A DNA stretch of 64,000 nt from Vicia villosa (lineage: Eukaryota > Streptophyta > Magnoliopsida > Fabales > Fabaceae). The DNA lies in the NCBI RefSeq assembly GCF_029867415.1, contig NW_026706166.1, positions 62,001 through 126,000 of the forward strand, read 5' to 3'. Of the stretch, positions 1-13,040 are shown piece by piece (the stretch's first letter is position 1; each line of letters begins with the position of its first letter). The notes beneath the pieces are model-generated. The model had not been told where the DNA came from. It saw nothing but the letters and a program-made list of their open reading frames with translations, and did no database searches. The translations under genes were made by a program, and so were the position numbers.

Positions 1-3000
1 GTAGCTATATGGTTACTGTCTGTTCTTGCTAGCCATGACGAAAAAGCTAGAATTGCAATAATGGAGGCTGGAGCGATTGAGATTCTCACTGACAGGATTG
101 AAAATTTCCCCTCACAGTACAGTCAGGTAATCGAGTGCCTTATTCACTGTGTGTTTAGTTAATCTGAAGTCAGCAGACTGTACCATCTGAATCGGTTTAT
201 GTCAAATATTTACTTATTTGCATAAAACTACCCATAGCAATCAAATGTTAATTTTGATGACTCTCCCCTTTATTGATGTATGTATAGTTAAATAACTGAT
301 TAGTATTGCTATTTTTTCTGCATATCAACATTTTCTACTCTATGGTGACCATGCAGATTGACTATAAAGAAGACAGCAGCATGTGGAGTTGTGCTTTGTT
401 GTTGGCAATATTATTTCAAGACAGGGATATCATACGAGCACATGCAACCATGAAATCTATACCAACCCTTGTCAATTTATTGAAGTCGGAGGAATCAGCA
501 AACAAATATTTTGCTGCACAATCAATAGCTAGCCTAGTCTGTAATGGTAGCAGGGGCACACTTTTATCTGTGGCTAATTCTGGGGCGCCGAGTGGACTTA
601 TCTCCTTGCTTGGCTGTGCTGATGATGATATACAGGATCTTCTGGAATTGTCAAATGAATTTTCATTGGTGCCTTATCCTGATCAAGTTGCTCTCGAGAG
701 GTTGTTTAGAGTTGATGACATTAGAGTTGGTGCCACTTCTCGGAAGGCAATACCTGCCCTAGTTGATCTACTCAAACCAATTCCAGATCGCCCAGGCGCA
801 CCATTTTTGGTACTTGGGATTATGACTCAGCTTGCTACAGATTGTCCATCAAATAAGATTGCAATGGCAGAGTCGGGGGCCATAGAGGCACTTACTAAGT
901 ATCTTTCACTGGGTCCACAAGATGCAATTGAAGAAGCTGCCACAGATGTGTTGGGAATTTTGTTTAGTAGTGCTGACATAAGGAAACACGAGTCTGCATT
1001 TGGTGCTGTTAACCAACTTGTAGCTGTGCTACGTTTAGGCGGAAGAGCTGCAAGGTATAGTGCTGCTAAAGCATTGGCAAGTTTGTTCTCAGTTGACAAC
1101 ATTAGAGATGCAGAGAATGCCCGGCACGCTATTAAACCCTTGGTGGAGATGCTTAATACTGGCTCAGAAAGAGAGCAACATGCTGCAATTTGTGCGTTAG
1201 TCAAATTACTGAGTGAAAATCCTTCAAGAGCACTTGTTATTGCTGATATTGAGAAGAATGCCATTGATGTTCTTTGCAGAATTCTTTCATTAGATTGTCC
1301 AATGGATTTCAAAGGGGATGCTGCTGAGCTATGTTGTGTTCTCTTTGCAAATACAAAGATTCGATCAACAGTAGCAGCTGCACGGTGTGTTGAACCTCTG
1401 GTCTCTCTCCTTGTAAGTGAGTTTAGTCCTGCTCATGATTCAGTCGTCCGGGCATTGGATAGGCTTGTTGGTAATGAGACATTGGCTGAACTAGTTGTTG
1501 CACATGGTGCAGTTATTCCTCTCGTTGGCCTACTTTTTGGTAGGAATTTTGTACTTCATGAGGCCGTTTCCAGAGCTCTGGTCAAATTAGGGAAAGATCG
1601 ACCTAATTGTAAAATTGAAATGGTGAAAGCTGGAGTCATTGAAAGTATACTTGACATCCTTCCTGAAGCACCTGATTATCTCTGTGCAGCTTTTACTGAA
1701 TTGTTACGTATATTGACCAATAATGCTACCATAGCCAAAGGACCATCAGCTGCTAAAGTGGTTGAACCCCTGTTCTTTTTGCTAACAAGGCAAGAATTTG
1801 GGTCTGACGGTCAACACAGTGCATTGCAGGTTTTGGTTAATATCTTAGAACACCCACAGTGCCGTGCTGATTACACATTAACTTCTCACCATGCTATAGA
1901 ACCACTCATTCCCTTGCTCGATTCTCAAAAAGCAGAAGTGCAACAGTTGGTTGCTGAGCTTCTCTCGCATCTACTTTTAGAAGAACACCTTCAGAAGGAC
2001 CCAGTGACACAGCAAGTAATTGGCCCTCTTGTGCGAGTTCTTGGTTCTGGCATACAAATATTGCAGCAAAGAGCTTTAAAGGCCCTTGTCAGTATTGCAA
2101 TTGTATGGCCAAATGAAATTGCAAAAGAGGGTGGAGTTATGGAAATTTCTAAAGTGATATTGCAAGCTGACCCTTCCATTCCTCATACATTATGGGAGTC
2201 TGCGGCCTCTGTTTTAGCAACTATCCTGCAATTTTGTTCTGAGTTCTACTTGGAAATTCCTGTTGCTGTTTTGGTAAGGTTGCTTCAATCTGGATCAGAG
2301 ACCACGGTTAGTGGTGCATTAAGTGCTCTTCTTGTATTGGAAAGTGATGATGGAACTAGCGCAGTCGCAGAGGCAATGGCTGAAACCGGTGCCGTAGAGG
2401 CTCTCTTGGAGCTCCTAAGATCTCATCAGTGTGAGGACACAGCTGCGAGACTCTTAGAAGTATTGCTGAACAATGTAAAGATTAGAGAAACAAAGGTTAC
2501 TAAATCAGCCATCTTACCGTTATCCCAGTACCTCTTGGATCCACAAACTCAATTACAGCAAGCAAGGTTATTAGCAACTTTGGCTCTTGGTGATCTATTC
2601 CAGAATGAGGGTCTTGCTCGGACAGCTGATGCAGTCGCAGCTTGTCGTGCTTTAGTGAATGTGCTTGAAGACCAACCAACTGAAGAAATGAAAGTTGTTG
2701 CCATATGCGCTCTGCAAAACCTTGTGATGCACAGTCGATCAAATAAAAGAGCAGTTGCAGAGGCCGGTGGGGTTCAGGTTATACTCGATCTAATTGGTTC
2801 AAGTGATCCTGAAACATCTGTTCAGGCTGCAATGTTTATTAAACTTCTCTTTTCAAATCATACTATTCAAGAGTATGCTTCTAGTGAAACAGTCAGAGCG
2901 ATAACTGGTGAGTTCCTTGCCATCATGCAATGTTATCATTTGTTTTTATTCTGAAAAGTTTTTATCTTATCCTCTTTTTATTTAAATGGTGCATTATTTT

Positions 3001-4553
3001 TTATGTGGCCGTTTACAAAGCAGGTTTTCTTATCCTTTCTTAAATTAGTTGAGAAGTCATGCATTTTTTCTTGCTTTTACAAGCTCGGGTATAACTCGGT
3101 TTTCACAATACTTTCAATTGGAAAAACTAGTAATGTTACATATGAAGAAGTTAGCAAATCTTTTGTAAAATATCAAAGCTTATTTTTGGAAAGTGACTGA
3201 TTGATTAATGTAACCAATCCCAAGTTCCCAACTGGTAGGAAACTGCTATCTTTGTTGGACATGATGATGCTATATAGCCTCTTCTAGAAAAAAATGGGGA
3301 CCTAGGCTTCTATTTGGCACTCCTTATGAGTGACCTCAAAAATATTTGTTAAACTTAAAAGTTTAAGTTAAATGAAGGTGAAGGTGCTGTTTTAATCTGA
3401 GATTATTGATAAATGACGATGATAGTATGTGTTTATTTATAAGTTGCTTCATCAAGCTAATCAGAATACTCTCTCATTTATAATTTATTGTCTCTCTTTT
3501 CTGTATGTAAACATGGCCTAACAAAGTTTTGCATGGTCTTGTAGCTGCTATTGAAAAGGATTTATGGGCTACTGGAACTGTGAACGATGAGTATCTTAAA
3601 GCCTTAAATTCTCTATTTAGCAACTTCCCGCGACTGAGAGCAACTGAACCAGCAACACTTAGCATTCCACACCTGGTTTCATCCTTAAAGACAGGTTCAG
3701 AGGCTACTCAGGAAGCTGCCTTGGATGCACTTTTTCTGCTCAGGCAAGCTTGGTCAGCATGCCCAGCAGAAGTTTCTAGAGCCCAGTCCATAGCAGCCGC
3801 AGATGCTATTCCTTTGTTACAATTTTTAATCCAGTCTGGCCCACCTCGGTTTCAAGAGAAGGCAGAATTTCTATTGCAGTGTTTACCGGGGACATTGGTG
3901 GTGATTATCAAGAGCGGTAATAATATGAAGCAGTCTGTTGGAAACGCGAGTGTATACTGTAAGCTTACACTTGGAAACACTCCTCCACAGCAAACCAAGG
4001 TATTTTTCAATAAAACAATTTCATATCTATTCATTATCGTGTGAACTTGTCCTCTGATGTTCTAGGATTACTTGACATATTTGTTTTGCGTGATAATAAC
4101 ATACAATTGTCTCTCCATGTCAAACATGCATAGATTTAGTCAGTGATTGTGTGCGATCAATATACTAATACATCATGTACTGCTCAGGTGGTTTCAACTG
4201 GCCCAAATCCGGAGTGGGATGAGAGTTTCTCATGGTCCTTTGAAAGTCCTCCCAAAGGCCAGAAGCTTCATATTTCTTGCAAAAACAAAAGTAAAATGGG
4301 AAAGGTAACTGGGAAAATTGGACTAATAATAAATCACTTTATTCATCTTCACTCATTTTTCTCATACACTTCTACTTAACACTTCTAATTCAATATTTTT
4401 ATCTGATGACAGAGCTCATTTGGGAAAGTGACGATCCAGATTGACCGGGTGGTGATGCTGGGGGCAGTATCTGGAGAATACACTCTGTTGCCTGAAAGTA
4501 AAAGTGGCCCCTCAAGAAACTTAGAAATAGAATTTCAATGGTCCAACAAGTGA
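1..4553 (+). CDS. CSI1: CELLULOSE SYNTHASE INTERACTIVE protein, C-terminal half (5' end outside window)
   Basis: Links cellulose synthase complexes to cortical microtubules at the plasma membrane (family knowledge). Five exons read through in one frame: 1-126, 357-2907, 3545-3999, 4188-4304 and 4413-4553 (TGA at 4551), each with GT/AG borders. They give about 1129 residues, roughly half of the usual length near 2150. Residues from exon 1 to mid exon 3 are armadillo repeats, seen as recurrent '[15 protein letters not shown]' helices. The last ~125 residues are a C2 domain ([39 protein letters not shown]). The protein ends in [13 protein letters not shown], the typical CSI terminus. No stop or frameshift was seen, so the gene looks functional. 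CSI1 versus its paralogue CSI3 cannot be settled from this half; assignment to the family is very secure. Confidence 0.93.
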
Positions 4554-4949
4554 AATTGATACATAGTACATGCTTGAAAAGGAAGGAAGTTTTGTTTAAA
4601 CATTGGATTATTTTGTTTATCATGCTAGTGTATATAGCAACAGTTGTTCATTAATTGTCTATAGTCAGTCCCGAACAATATTCTTTTGCAACTTGATCAT
4701 TCATTTCCTAGTTTAGATGCTAGAGGCGCGAAGATCAGGTCTGGTTCGAGTTTCTTGTATGCTTGATGCTGTTGTCAATTTTTCCCTTTACTGGGTTGTA
4801 ATTTGTAAACTCATATATCTAAGAGTAAATTAAATGTAAAATAGCAATATTTAAATCTCGTACTTACAAGAAAAATATCTCATGTGAATTTCGCACTGAT
4901 TTAGTTTTGACATTTTTTTATGTTAACTTGTAACTCCTTATGTCGAGGC
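4554..4949 (+). other. 3' UTR of CSI gene and short intergenic stretch
   Basis: Non-coding sequence directly after the CSI stop codon. It presumably holds the 3' UTR; I see no canonical AATAAA close to the stop. No ORF or repeat is recognised. Confidence 0.4.
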
Positions 4950-5405
4950 AGGTTGTTACTCGAACACAAGGTGTGTCGAAGTGTCGAAGTGTGTAACAGT
5001 TTGTTACACATAAGTTTGTTTTAAATTTAGATAGATTTGATTTAGATTTAAAATAGATTAGATTTGATTTAGTTCCAAAATAGGTATTTTGGGCTTTTAT
5101 AGTTTTGGGCTTTGGCTTAGGGAGAAGACTAACCTAAATCTATAAATAGGGAGTAACCCTCATTATTTGTAATCAAGTCATTATCTTGTATTCACAGAAG
5201 TTGCAGTTGCAAGGGAATAACAGAATTTCCACAGTTTGTGGGCAGAGAGAAACTCTGCAGAAAATACTTTCTTCTTCTCTTTAATTTCCGCAAACCCTAA
5301 TCCTACTTTTGTTCTTATTTTTCTTCATTGTCATCTTTAACGATAAGGAATTACTCAAAGGTTTGAGAGTCTAATTCCAACCGTTTATCGTTGCATTTCT
5401 TGATT
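4950..5405 (+). mobile_element. Probable LTR remnant (Copia-like)
   Basis: Begins near a TGTTACTCGAACAC-type end followed by tandem GTGTCGAA motifs like those in the LTR of the intact Copia element at 33570-38578. A promoter-like TATAAATAGGG lies at about 5141 and a leader-like segment rich in CT and AAACCCTAA follows. No coding region is attached, so it may be a solo LTR. Its exact ends and target duplication were not found. Confidence 0.4.
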
Positions 5406-5486
5406 ACTACTAAATGGTGGTGTTGTTGTTATTTTCTACTGAGTTCGAATTTCAGATTATTACTAGATTCTCGAAAATATAGACTT

Positions 5487-5925
5487 AGGGTCGGTTTGAT
5501 AAAAATAGTGGTTAATTGATATTTAATTTATAAGTTATGAGTGATGGTTGATGATTTATAGTTTATAGTTGATGATTGGAAATGATAATTGATAAGTTAA
5601 TTAAAATGTGATAAAATTAGCAATTTAACTAATTTACAAACGTAAAATGACAACATATTTAATACATAATTATTTTATTTTAAATTAAATAAATCATAAA
5701 AGATAAGTGGGTTTTTTTTTAAAATAATAGAGATAAAAAAAGAATAAAAATAATAGGCTATTAGTTAAAACACTATTTAAAATAGTGTCTGAAAAATAAG
5801 TTACAAGTAAAATAAATTATAAGCTCGTGATGAAAATACTATTACTAAACAAATTTAAATTATAACATGAGTTTATAAGCTGTAAATTATAAACTGAAAA
5901 ATGTGTTTTACCAAATAGAGTCGTT
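5487..5925. mobile_element. Possible hAT-type MITE
   Basis: The left end reads GGGTCGGTTTGATAAAA; the reverse complement of the right end (about 5907-5923) reads ACTCTATTTGGTAAAA, a weak inverted repeat of the 'GGTTTGGTAAAA' kind common in plant hAT MITEs. The interior is AT-rich with repeated 'ataagct/ttataa' words. No 8-bp duplication was seen, so this is tentative. Confidence 0.35.
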
Positions 5926-6012
5926 GTTTCATATTTGAGAAATGGTTGAATTTTCTCACTAAGAATATTTACTTTCAAATATCAATTTTTCAAAAGCCCC
6001 TATGAATATAAC

Positions 6013-7046
6013 CAGGGCCGGTCCCGACTTTTTAGAGGCCTAGGGCAAATAAATAAATGGACCCATAATAAAAAACACACGTTTAACTCGCCTCTAAAAT
6101 GAAGAAGAATTTCGTAAGGATTAAAAATATGAAGTCTTGGTTGTTTCGAACAATAAAAAAATTTAAATGCAGATAAGTAGTTATATGCAAATCATTAAGA
6201 ATTCAAAATCGAAATATAATTAACTGAATTAAGAATGAGAATATTTTAATTACCTTAATTGCTTTATTTTCTAGGCAACATCCACCATTTCAAAGAAATG
6301 AAATTGACGTTTTCTCGTTTTAATTGTGGAAAACCAAATCATATGGCTAGAAAATGTAAGAGCAGGGGTAAACTATGTCCTGACCCTAATAGGCAGGTTT
6401 ACCTGATTGGTAAAAAGTTTATTTCTATGACAAAAAAATAATAAATCAAAGCACAAGTGATAATAAATTTAATTTAATCATAAAAATCTATAATAAATTA
6501 GATAATTATATGAAAATTTTTTAAATATTTAATTATAATATATAAATAATTTCTAAAATTTATACTAATTAAATTTTAATAGATTATATACAAGTTATTT
6601 TATAATTAAAATTAGAAATGCTAATTAGATAAATTGAGAGAGTTATGGCACTAAGGCATAATTAATTAAATTTGTCTTTTTAAAATGATTGTTTTAATTG
6701 CCATGTTTATTTACTGTACTAAAAAATTGAACTTCTAAAATTTGGATGGTTAGCAAGATCGAACTCACAATGGTTTTAATTGCCATGTTTATTTATGGTA
6801 CCTAAAAAATTGAACTACCAAAGTTTGGATGGTTAGCAAGGATCTAACTCACAACTCCATGTCTGGATAGCATTGCCAAATCCGCTGGGCCACAGGTAAA
6901 GTGTTACATATTAATTTCGCTAATCGATATATAATATAATATTTCAGTTTAATTATTTTTTATCTACACCCCCCAAATTTTGAGGCCCCCATTGTGTTGA
7001 GGCCCTGGGCTGTGGGCCTGCTTGCCCTGGTCCAGGGCCGACCCTG
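6013..7046. mobile_element. Non-autonomous hAT element, 1034 bp
   Basis: Terminal inverted repeats CAGGGCCGGTCCCGAC (left) and CAGGGTCGGCCCTGGAC (reverse complement of right) bound the element. A perfect 8-bp target duplication AATATAAC flanks it at 6005-6012 and 7047-7054, the length expected for hAT. No transposase is present. Inside are an 82-bp imperfect direct repeat (from 6691 and from 6773) and a short ORF resembling a zinc knuckle (listed separately). Confidence 0.85.
6259..6441 (+). pseudogene. Zinc-knuckle-like gag fragment inside hAT element
   Basis: A 60-codon reading frame contains RFNCGKPNHMARKCKS. This matches a retroelement CCHC knuckle (C-x2-C-x4-H-x4-C) except that the first Cys is Arg; a single CGT/TGT change would explain this. 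The rest has no recognisable homology. It is probably a captured or chance remnant of gag rather than an expressed gene. Confidence 0.35.
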
Positions 7047-7054
7047 AATATAAC

Positions 7055-7364
7055 ATTCATCTTCTTATTTATTAAAAATTATTTATCATAGAATTAATCT
7101 AGAAAACCTAAAAGAAATTTCTCTCATTATCTCAATTCGAATGAAGATCAATTTTACTCTTTTTCTATATTTGTGAAGTTATGTTTATACCACATGCTTA
7201 GCTGATGTGTTACATTTTTTATTAGAGTGTTACTCATTGCACAACATGTTATTCATGCACCATGAAGAAATTTTAATTTTCTTCTTTATAGATTTTGAAT
7301 TTTACAAATTAAACGCGTGTGAAATACGCATGTCCTCAAACACGTTAAAGCTAATGTAAAAAAC
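7055..7364. other. Intergenic spacer between two elements
   Basis: AT-rich spacer between the hAT target duplication and that of the reverse Copia element. No gene, RNA or repeat recognised. Confidence 0.4.
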
Positions 7365-7369
7365 AAATT

Positions 7370-7597
7370 TGTTATGAAATTAACAAAAATAATATAGAGA
7401 TGAAGTAGAGAAAGTAAGAAAGAAAGTGGTATTCTATTATCTTCTTCAAGAAGTATTATTTACATTGCAAAGTGGACCTTATTTATAGGACATTAGGAAG
7501 GTGAAAAATCATAACCTTACTATACCACTTAATAGGGAATATGAAGATGAAAGATTAGAATACATATGGACATCCACAATAATATTTATTCATAACA
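7370..7597 (-). repeat. 3' LTR of reverse Copia element
   Basis: 228 bp, TG...CA bounded, near-identical to 12476-12703. Confidence 0.92.
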
Positions 7598-7898
7598 CTC
7601 CCCCTTGGATGTCCATTGAGGATATGCTTCGTTAAAACGTTACTAAAAGAAACCCAGTGGAAAAAATTCTAGTGAAGGAAAAAGAGTACAATATCCTTTG
7701 AATATGAATTGCCTCGTTAAAAATCTTACCAGGAAAACCCAGTGGGACAAAACCATGGTGAAGGGAAAAAGAGTGCAAAACATATGTTTTTCTCCCCCTC
7801 ATGCATACATTTATATGTGAGACGATATTCTTTATAGTCGTTGCTTAAAATGTCTTCTTCAAAGTGACTTCATGTAGTGTTAATAGTTATGTAGGATT

Positions 7899-8102
7899 TT
7901 ATGAAGTTGTTGCCATGAGTTGTTTCATAGATCTCCATGAAATGGTTGTACCATCACATGTAAACAAATAACATGTTTCTGATCTACTATTGTGAGAATC
8001 TGACAAGTAACCAGCATCTATAAGATAACAAAGTATATGTTTGACTCCGTTCAAATGTCTTCGTGTAGGCGAATAATTGTATATTGGTAATAGATTGGCC
8101 AC
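7899..8102 (-). pseudogene. Copia RNase H fragment
   Basis: The reverse-strand frame reads PTRRHLNGVKHILCYL, then DAGYLSDSHNSRS and GTTISWRSMKQ. These are the hallmark words of Copia RNase H (PTRRHWNGIKHILRYL, DAGYLSDPHKARS, AISWRSTKQ). It is interrupted at both ends by stops and by a local tandem duplication, so it is a pseudogene within the element. Confidence 0.8.
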
Positions 8103-8592
8103 AAACGATATTTCGAGACGTGTATAATTAGCAAGGTATATTAGTGCTCCAATTTCACTAAGATATGTTACTTCAGGTCCAAGTAATTTTTGTAATCATT
8201 TTCTTGAGGCCTGAAAGGATCTTTCTCTACATCTAATGATATAACAATCATCGGAATAGGGAACATGTGACATTTGTAAACAAATAACTTGTTTCTGATC
8301 TACCATTGTGAGGATCTGACAAGTAACCTACATCTCTAAGATAGCGAAGTATATGTTTGAATCTATTTCAATATCTTTGTCTAGGTGAATAACTGTATCT
8401 TGCTAATATATTAACTGCAAATGATATATCAAGACGTGTATAATTAACAAGGTGCATTAGTGCTCCAATTGCACTGAGATATGGTACTTCAAGACCAAGT
8501 AATTTTTTATCCTTTTCTCGAGGCCTAAAAAGATCTTTCTCCATATATAATGATCTATAACCATATTGGAGTAGGCTATATGTGACATTTGT
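7961..8592. repeat. 316-bp tandem duplication within Copia pol remains
   Basis: Bases 7961-8276 and 8277-8592 align along their length (starting 'taaacaaataac', both with 'tgacaagtaacc', 'aagacgtgtataatta' type words) with many substitutions. The duplication is older than the divergence of its two halves. Confidence 0.75.
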
Positions 8593-11253
8593 CCATATAG
8601 AATCATTTAAGCACTTTTCTATATAGCCTTATTGATGTACAAATATTCTTTTGTCTACATGCTCAATTTGCAAACCAAGACATATTTTGTCTTTTCTAGG
8701 TTCTTCATCTCAAACTCTTTATTTAAGCAATTTATAGCTTTTGGAAGCTTTTCAGGAGTTCCAATAATATGTATGTCACGCACATAGATAACTATTATTG
8801 CAAATTCTTTTCCACATTATTTTATGAAAATACAAGTACAAATTGAGTTATTTGCATATTCATCATTTAACAGATATTCACTGAGGCGATTATACCACAT
8901 GCATCCAGATTCTTTCAGTCTATAGAGAGACTTGTTCAATTTGATGTAGTAGTTTTATCAAGATTCACAATTACGTGCCTCTGGTATATTGAACCCTTCA
9001 GGGAGTTTCATGTAAATGTCACTATTAAGTGAACCATATAAATAAGATGTCATTACATCCATCATGTTCAAATTAAGCCCTTCATGTGTTACAAGGCTAA
9101 TTAATTATCAAAAATCGATTGAATCCACTACAGGTGAATATGTTTTATCAAAATCAATCTTAGGTCTTTGTGAAAATCATTGAGAAATAAATCAAACTTT
9201 ATATAATTCTTATTTTTCTTTTTCACAAAAACTCATTTATATCCAATTAGTTTCACACCTTGAGGTGGTCGGACTACAGGTCCAAAAGTGAGTCACTTGT
9301 AAAGTGAGTTTAATTCTTCTTCAATTGAATATATTTATTTTGGCCAATTCTCACTTAGTCTACAATCTTTAATAGAATTTTAACTCATGATCCTCGTTAT
9401 CATTGATCACTTTTAGCGCTATATTGTATACAAAGACATTGTCAATATTGACTTTATTTGGTTATATCAATTTCGATTCCATTCCATTTCACCCAAGACA
9501 TAATTTATCGAGATCTCTTTATTTCATATTTCAAGTACTTGATTTGTTCTTCTGGAACTGAAAAATTAAATTAGGTCAAAGTGCTCTTAGCATTTTCATA
9601 TCCTCACTTGGTTCATCTTTAGTTTCTTTTCTTAGTAGAGGACTTTTAACATTAGAACCGACTTTCATACCACGCTTCAGGCGCAGCAACAACTCATTTG
9701 CAATATTATATTATCCAATAGGAGAGTCCACTTTGAGTGGAGTATTATCAGCTGATAATTTTTTTTATAAACTTTGCAAATGAATAATATTTTGAATTTT
9801 TGGTTCATATTGATTTGTACGAGGATCAAGACAACAACTTATTTTAAATTATTCATTTGAACTTTTTGTTCATGATTTCAGTTGTTCATTTGAACTTCTT
9901 GTTCATGATTTCAGCTACTTATTCCCTCCTCCTAATATTGGGAAAATTAATTTATCAAGTGATAATCAACATACTGGGCTGCAATCAAGTATTTAATTAT
10001 TTTCTCAAATTATATCCTCAAAATTGAGATTCATATTAATTATATTTTTCCAATATTCTTTCATGACTCATCTTAATGTATTATATTGGAGCAATTGGGG
10101 TATACACAACACATTCAAACGTTCACTAAGATGAGAAGTATTAGAATAAATTAGGGAGGACTAAGATATAATATCTTGTTGGTTTAATGCGAATAAATAT
10201 ATTAATATCATACTTTGGGTGTTTCAAATATATAATTTAGAATTGATGATCTCATAAGTATCAACCATATAATTAACTTTAGACGTCTAAGGAATGGATC
10301 TTCGGGTCCATTTTCTTTTTATGAACATATATTATATGATATTCAATATCAATTTTAATAATATATGTGAACTTATATAGGAATTTCTAAAAAATCCAGA
10401 AAACAAGATCATAATCTAATTAGTTGAGAAAATAATTTCACAAACTTCTGGTTGTGAGTAGAGACATATGCATGATATTATAGTCAATGCAACAATTAAT
10501 GTCATAAAATCACAATTTCTCAAATTTTTATTTTCCTTTAGAAACACACAAAAATTGACTGGATTGAAGAAACTTCTGGTTCTTCAATACAAATTATTCG
10601 CATCATATTATATCCGAGATGACCCAAACGGTTTTTACCAACGACACATTTAAGTGTAATTTGTAAACTACTGGTTTACAATGACATGTGCTTAAATTGT
10701 ACTAATATAAGTGTGGTACAAGCCCGAGGGAAAAGTCGGTAGCTTTTCTATTATACATTTTATGTCCAAATTCATTTGTGTAATACAAAGATATTTAATA
10801 CCTCCAATATAAATCATGTGAATTATCTATGACGAAAAATATTTGGCAAGACATAAAGAGAACACACAAAAAGAAAATATAAAGGATTAAAGTTCATTCG
10901 AATCTCGACTCTATCAAAATATGAGCTTACTTTCGTGTGCCTTTAAGATGGACTAACAAATGTCATCCATACACTATACTTGTAAAAAGAAAAGAATAGT
11001 TTAATTAAGATTTATATGAGAAATCTAAGCACTATTATAACAACTTTAAAATATATAGTAACTTTACACTATTGATATATTCTTTAATAGATTGCAATGT
11101 TTTAATTCTCTTGTTAAAATATTAATATTTAGAAATAATGTGAATAAAAAAATTATATCCGCAAACATTGATCATCCTAATAATATCTCATGATTTAACA
11201 CTTTGATCCTAATATAACATGTAATTATCAAAATCATATTACTAAAATTATAT

Positions 11254-11384
<131 letters not shown>

Positions 11385-11499
11385 TGAAATATATAGATCT
11401 ATAATTCTAGTTATGAAATAATCTATACTCTAACAAATTTAATAAGTTTTTAACATAGCCAAATGCTAGAAATTACAATAATCCAAAAATATGGTTATC

Positions 11500-12350
11500 C
11501 TTCTAAGATATGTTAGAGTCATTCATGTCATTCTTCTGGAATGACAAACATTTTATGAGTATATTACAATTTTTTTTACATCAAAATACAAATTTCTTAG
11601 TCAAATTCTTCTGGAGTACTTCACTATTATTGATCCAATCCATCTAGAATTCGATAATATAGCTTATGTAATCATTTTTCAAGTTTTTAATATAACAAAT
11701 GCAATCCTTCTAGGATAGGTTATTAGTATAGATGCAATCCTTCAGGGATTCATTAATATCATGATGAAATTCTTCTAATATTATAGATACAACATTTTAA
11801 GGTGTGAGAAATCCTTATTTTAAAATTTTAACTCTTTGGGAATTATATATCACAAATGATCTTCGTAGTGATAATAAGAAATAATTATTTGCATAATCCT
11901 TCTAGGAAGCTAAAAAAAAAAACCCTTCAAAGTCATGTCACAAATATTCACACTGATTAAGAAAAATAATTCTTTAAGCAATTCTCCTGAGATATCTTGA
12001 CATTAGTTTAAGAGAGGATTTTTTTTTTGTGTAGTTCTTCAGGAACTCAATCACAAACAATTTTTTTATAGTTCTTCAGGAACTCAATCACATCTTGTAG
12101 TTCTTCAGAAACTCAATCACAAATCTTTTACTAATAAAAATAATAATATTCATAATCCTTCAGGGATGCTTGATAAGTTCTTTAGGAATTATATATCAAA
12201 CTCAATAATATCCTTCTAGAATATTTGATAAGTTCTTCAAGAACTATATAACAAACTTAATACTATCTTTAATAGATATTTGTTAAGTTCTTCAGAAACT
12301 ATATAACAAACACGTTGTTTTGTAGTCCTTCAGAGATTATTGATAATTTA
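11500..12350. repeat. Degenerate palindromic repeat array in Copia leader
   Basis: Many diverged copies of the imperfect palindrome AGTTCTTCAGGAACT and its variant ATCCTTCTAGGAT recur every 40-80 bp, often followed by 'caatcacaaa'. In element sense this is the region between the 5' LTR and gag. Confidence 0.6.
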
Positions 12351-12475
12351 ATAAGATATAATATCAAATTTCAACACGCATAATGAGAGAAAAATAATAA
12401 AATAATACTAATATTACCTCTAACAGTTATGGCTTCATTTTTTTCCAAGTTTGGTAGAGCTTCTTGTTGATAACG

Positions 12476-12703
12476 TGTTATGAAATTAACAAAAACAATA
12501 TAGAGATAAAGTAGAGAAAGTAAGAAAGAAAGTGGTATTCTATTATCTTCTTCAAGAAGTATGATTTACATTGCAAAGTGGACCTTATTTATAGGACATT
12601 AGGAAGGTGAAAAATCATAACCTTACTATACCACTTAATAGGAAATATGAAGATGAAAGATTAGAATACATATGGACATCCACAATAATATTTATTCATA
12701 ACA
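12476..12703 (-). repeat. 5' LTR of reverse Copia element
   Basis: 228 bp, pair of 7370-7597; followed by target duplication AAATT. Confidence 0.92.
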
Positions 12704-12708
12704 AAATT

Positions 12709-13040
12709 CGGATTTTAAAATCTAGATTTTTTTTCTTCTGATACTACTACCTAACACACCACAAATTCATCAAGAAGGATTTTTAAAATTTGAAATTCAG
12801 AATACACTTTGATCCGATAATCAAAATAAATTTTAGACTAAAACACATAATATGCAGTGAGATTTTTTAAATTGTGAAATTTAAAATATACTTTGTTATC
12901 AAAAAACACATGCAATTTCATGCAAGAGATGAAGAAAACACAAATCAACATAAATATTTGTTATCATATACACAAAATATGTAAAATTGCATAGATATTT
13001 GTTAACATAAAATCTAACACCATATTTCATGATCTAGAGA
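12709..13040. other. AT-rich spacer
   Basis: No gene or named repeat recognised; some short 'attttaaaatt' words recur. Confidence 0.3.

Noticed and set aside
827..1312. 161-codon reverse ORF within the CSI gene
   Set aside because: Antisense shadow of the armadillo-repeat exon; no independent homology.
3003..3200. 65-codon + ORF after the large CSI exon
   Set aside because: Lies inside the intron 2908-3544, which has proper GT/AG borders and joins two matching exons.
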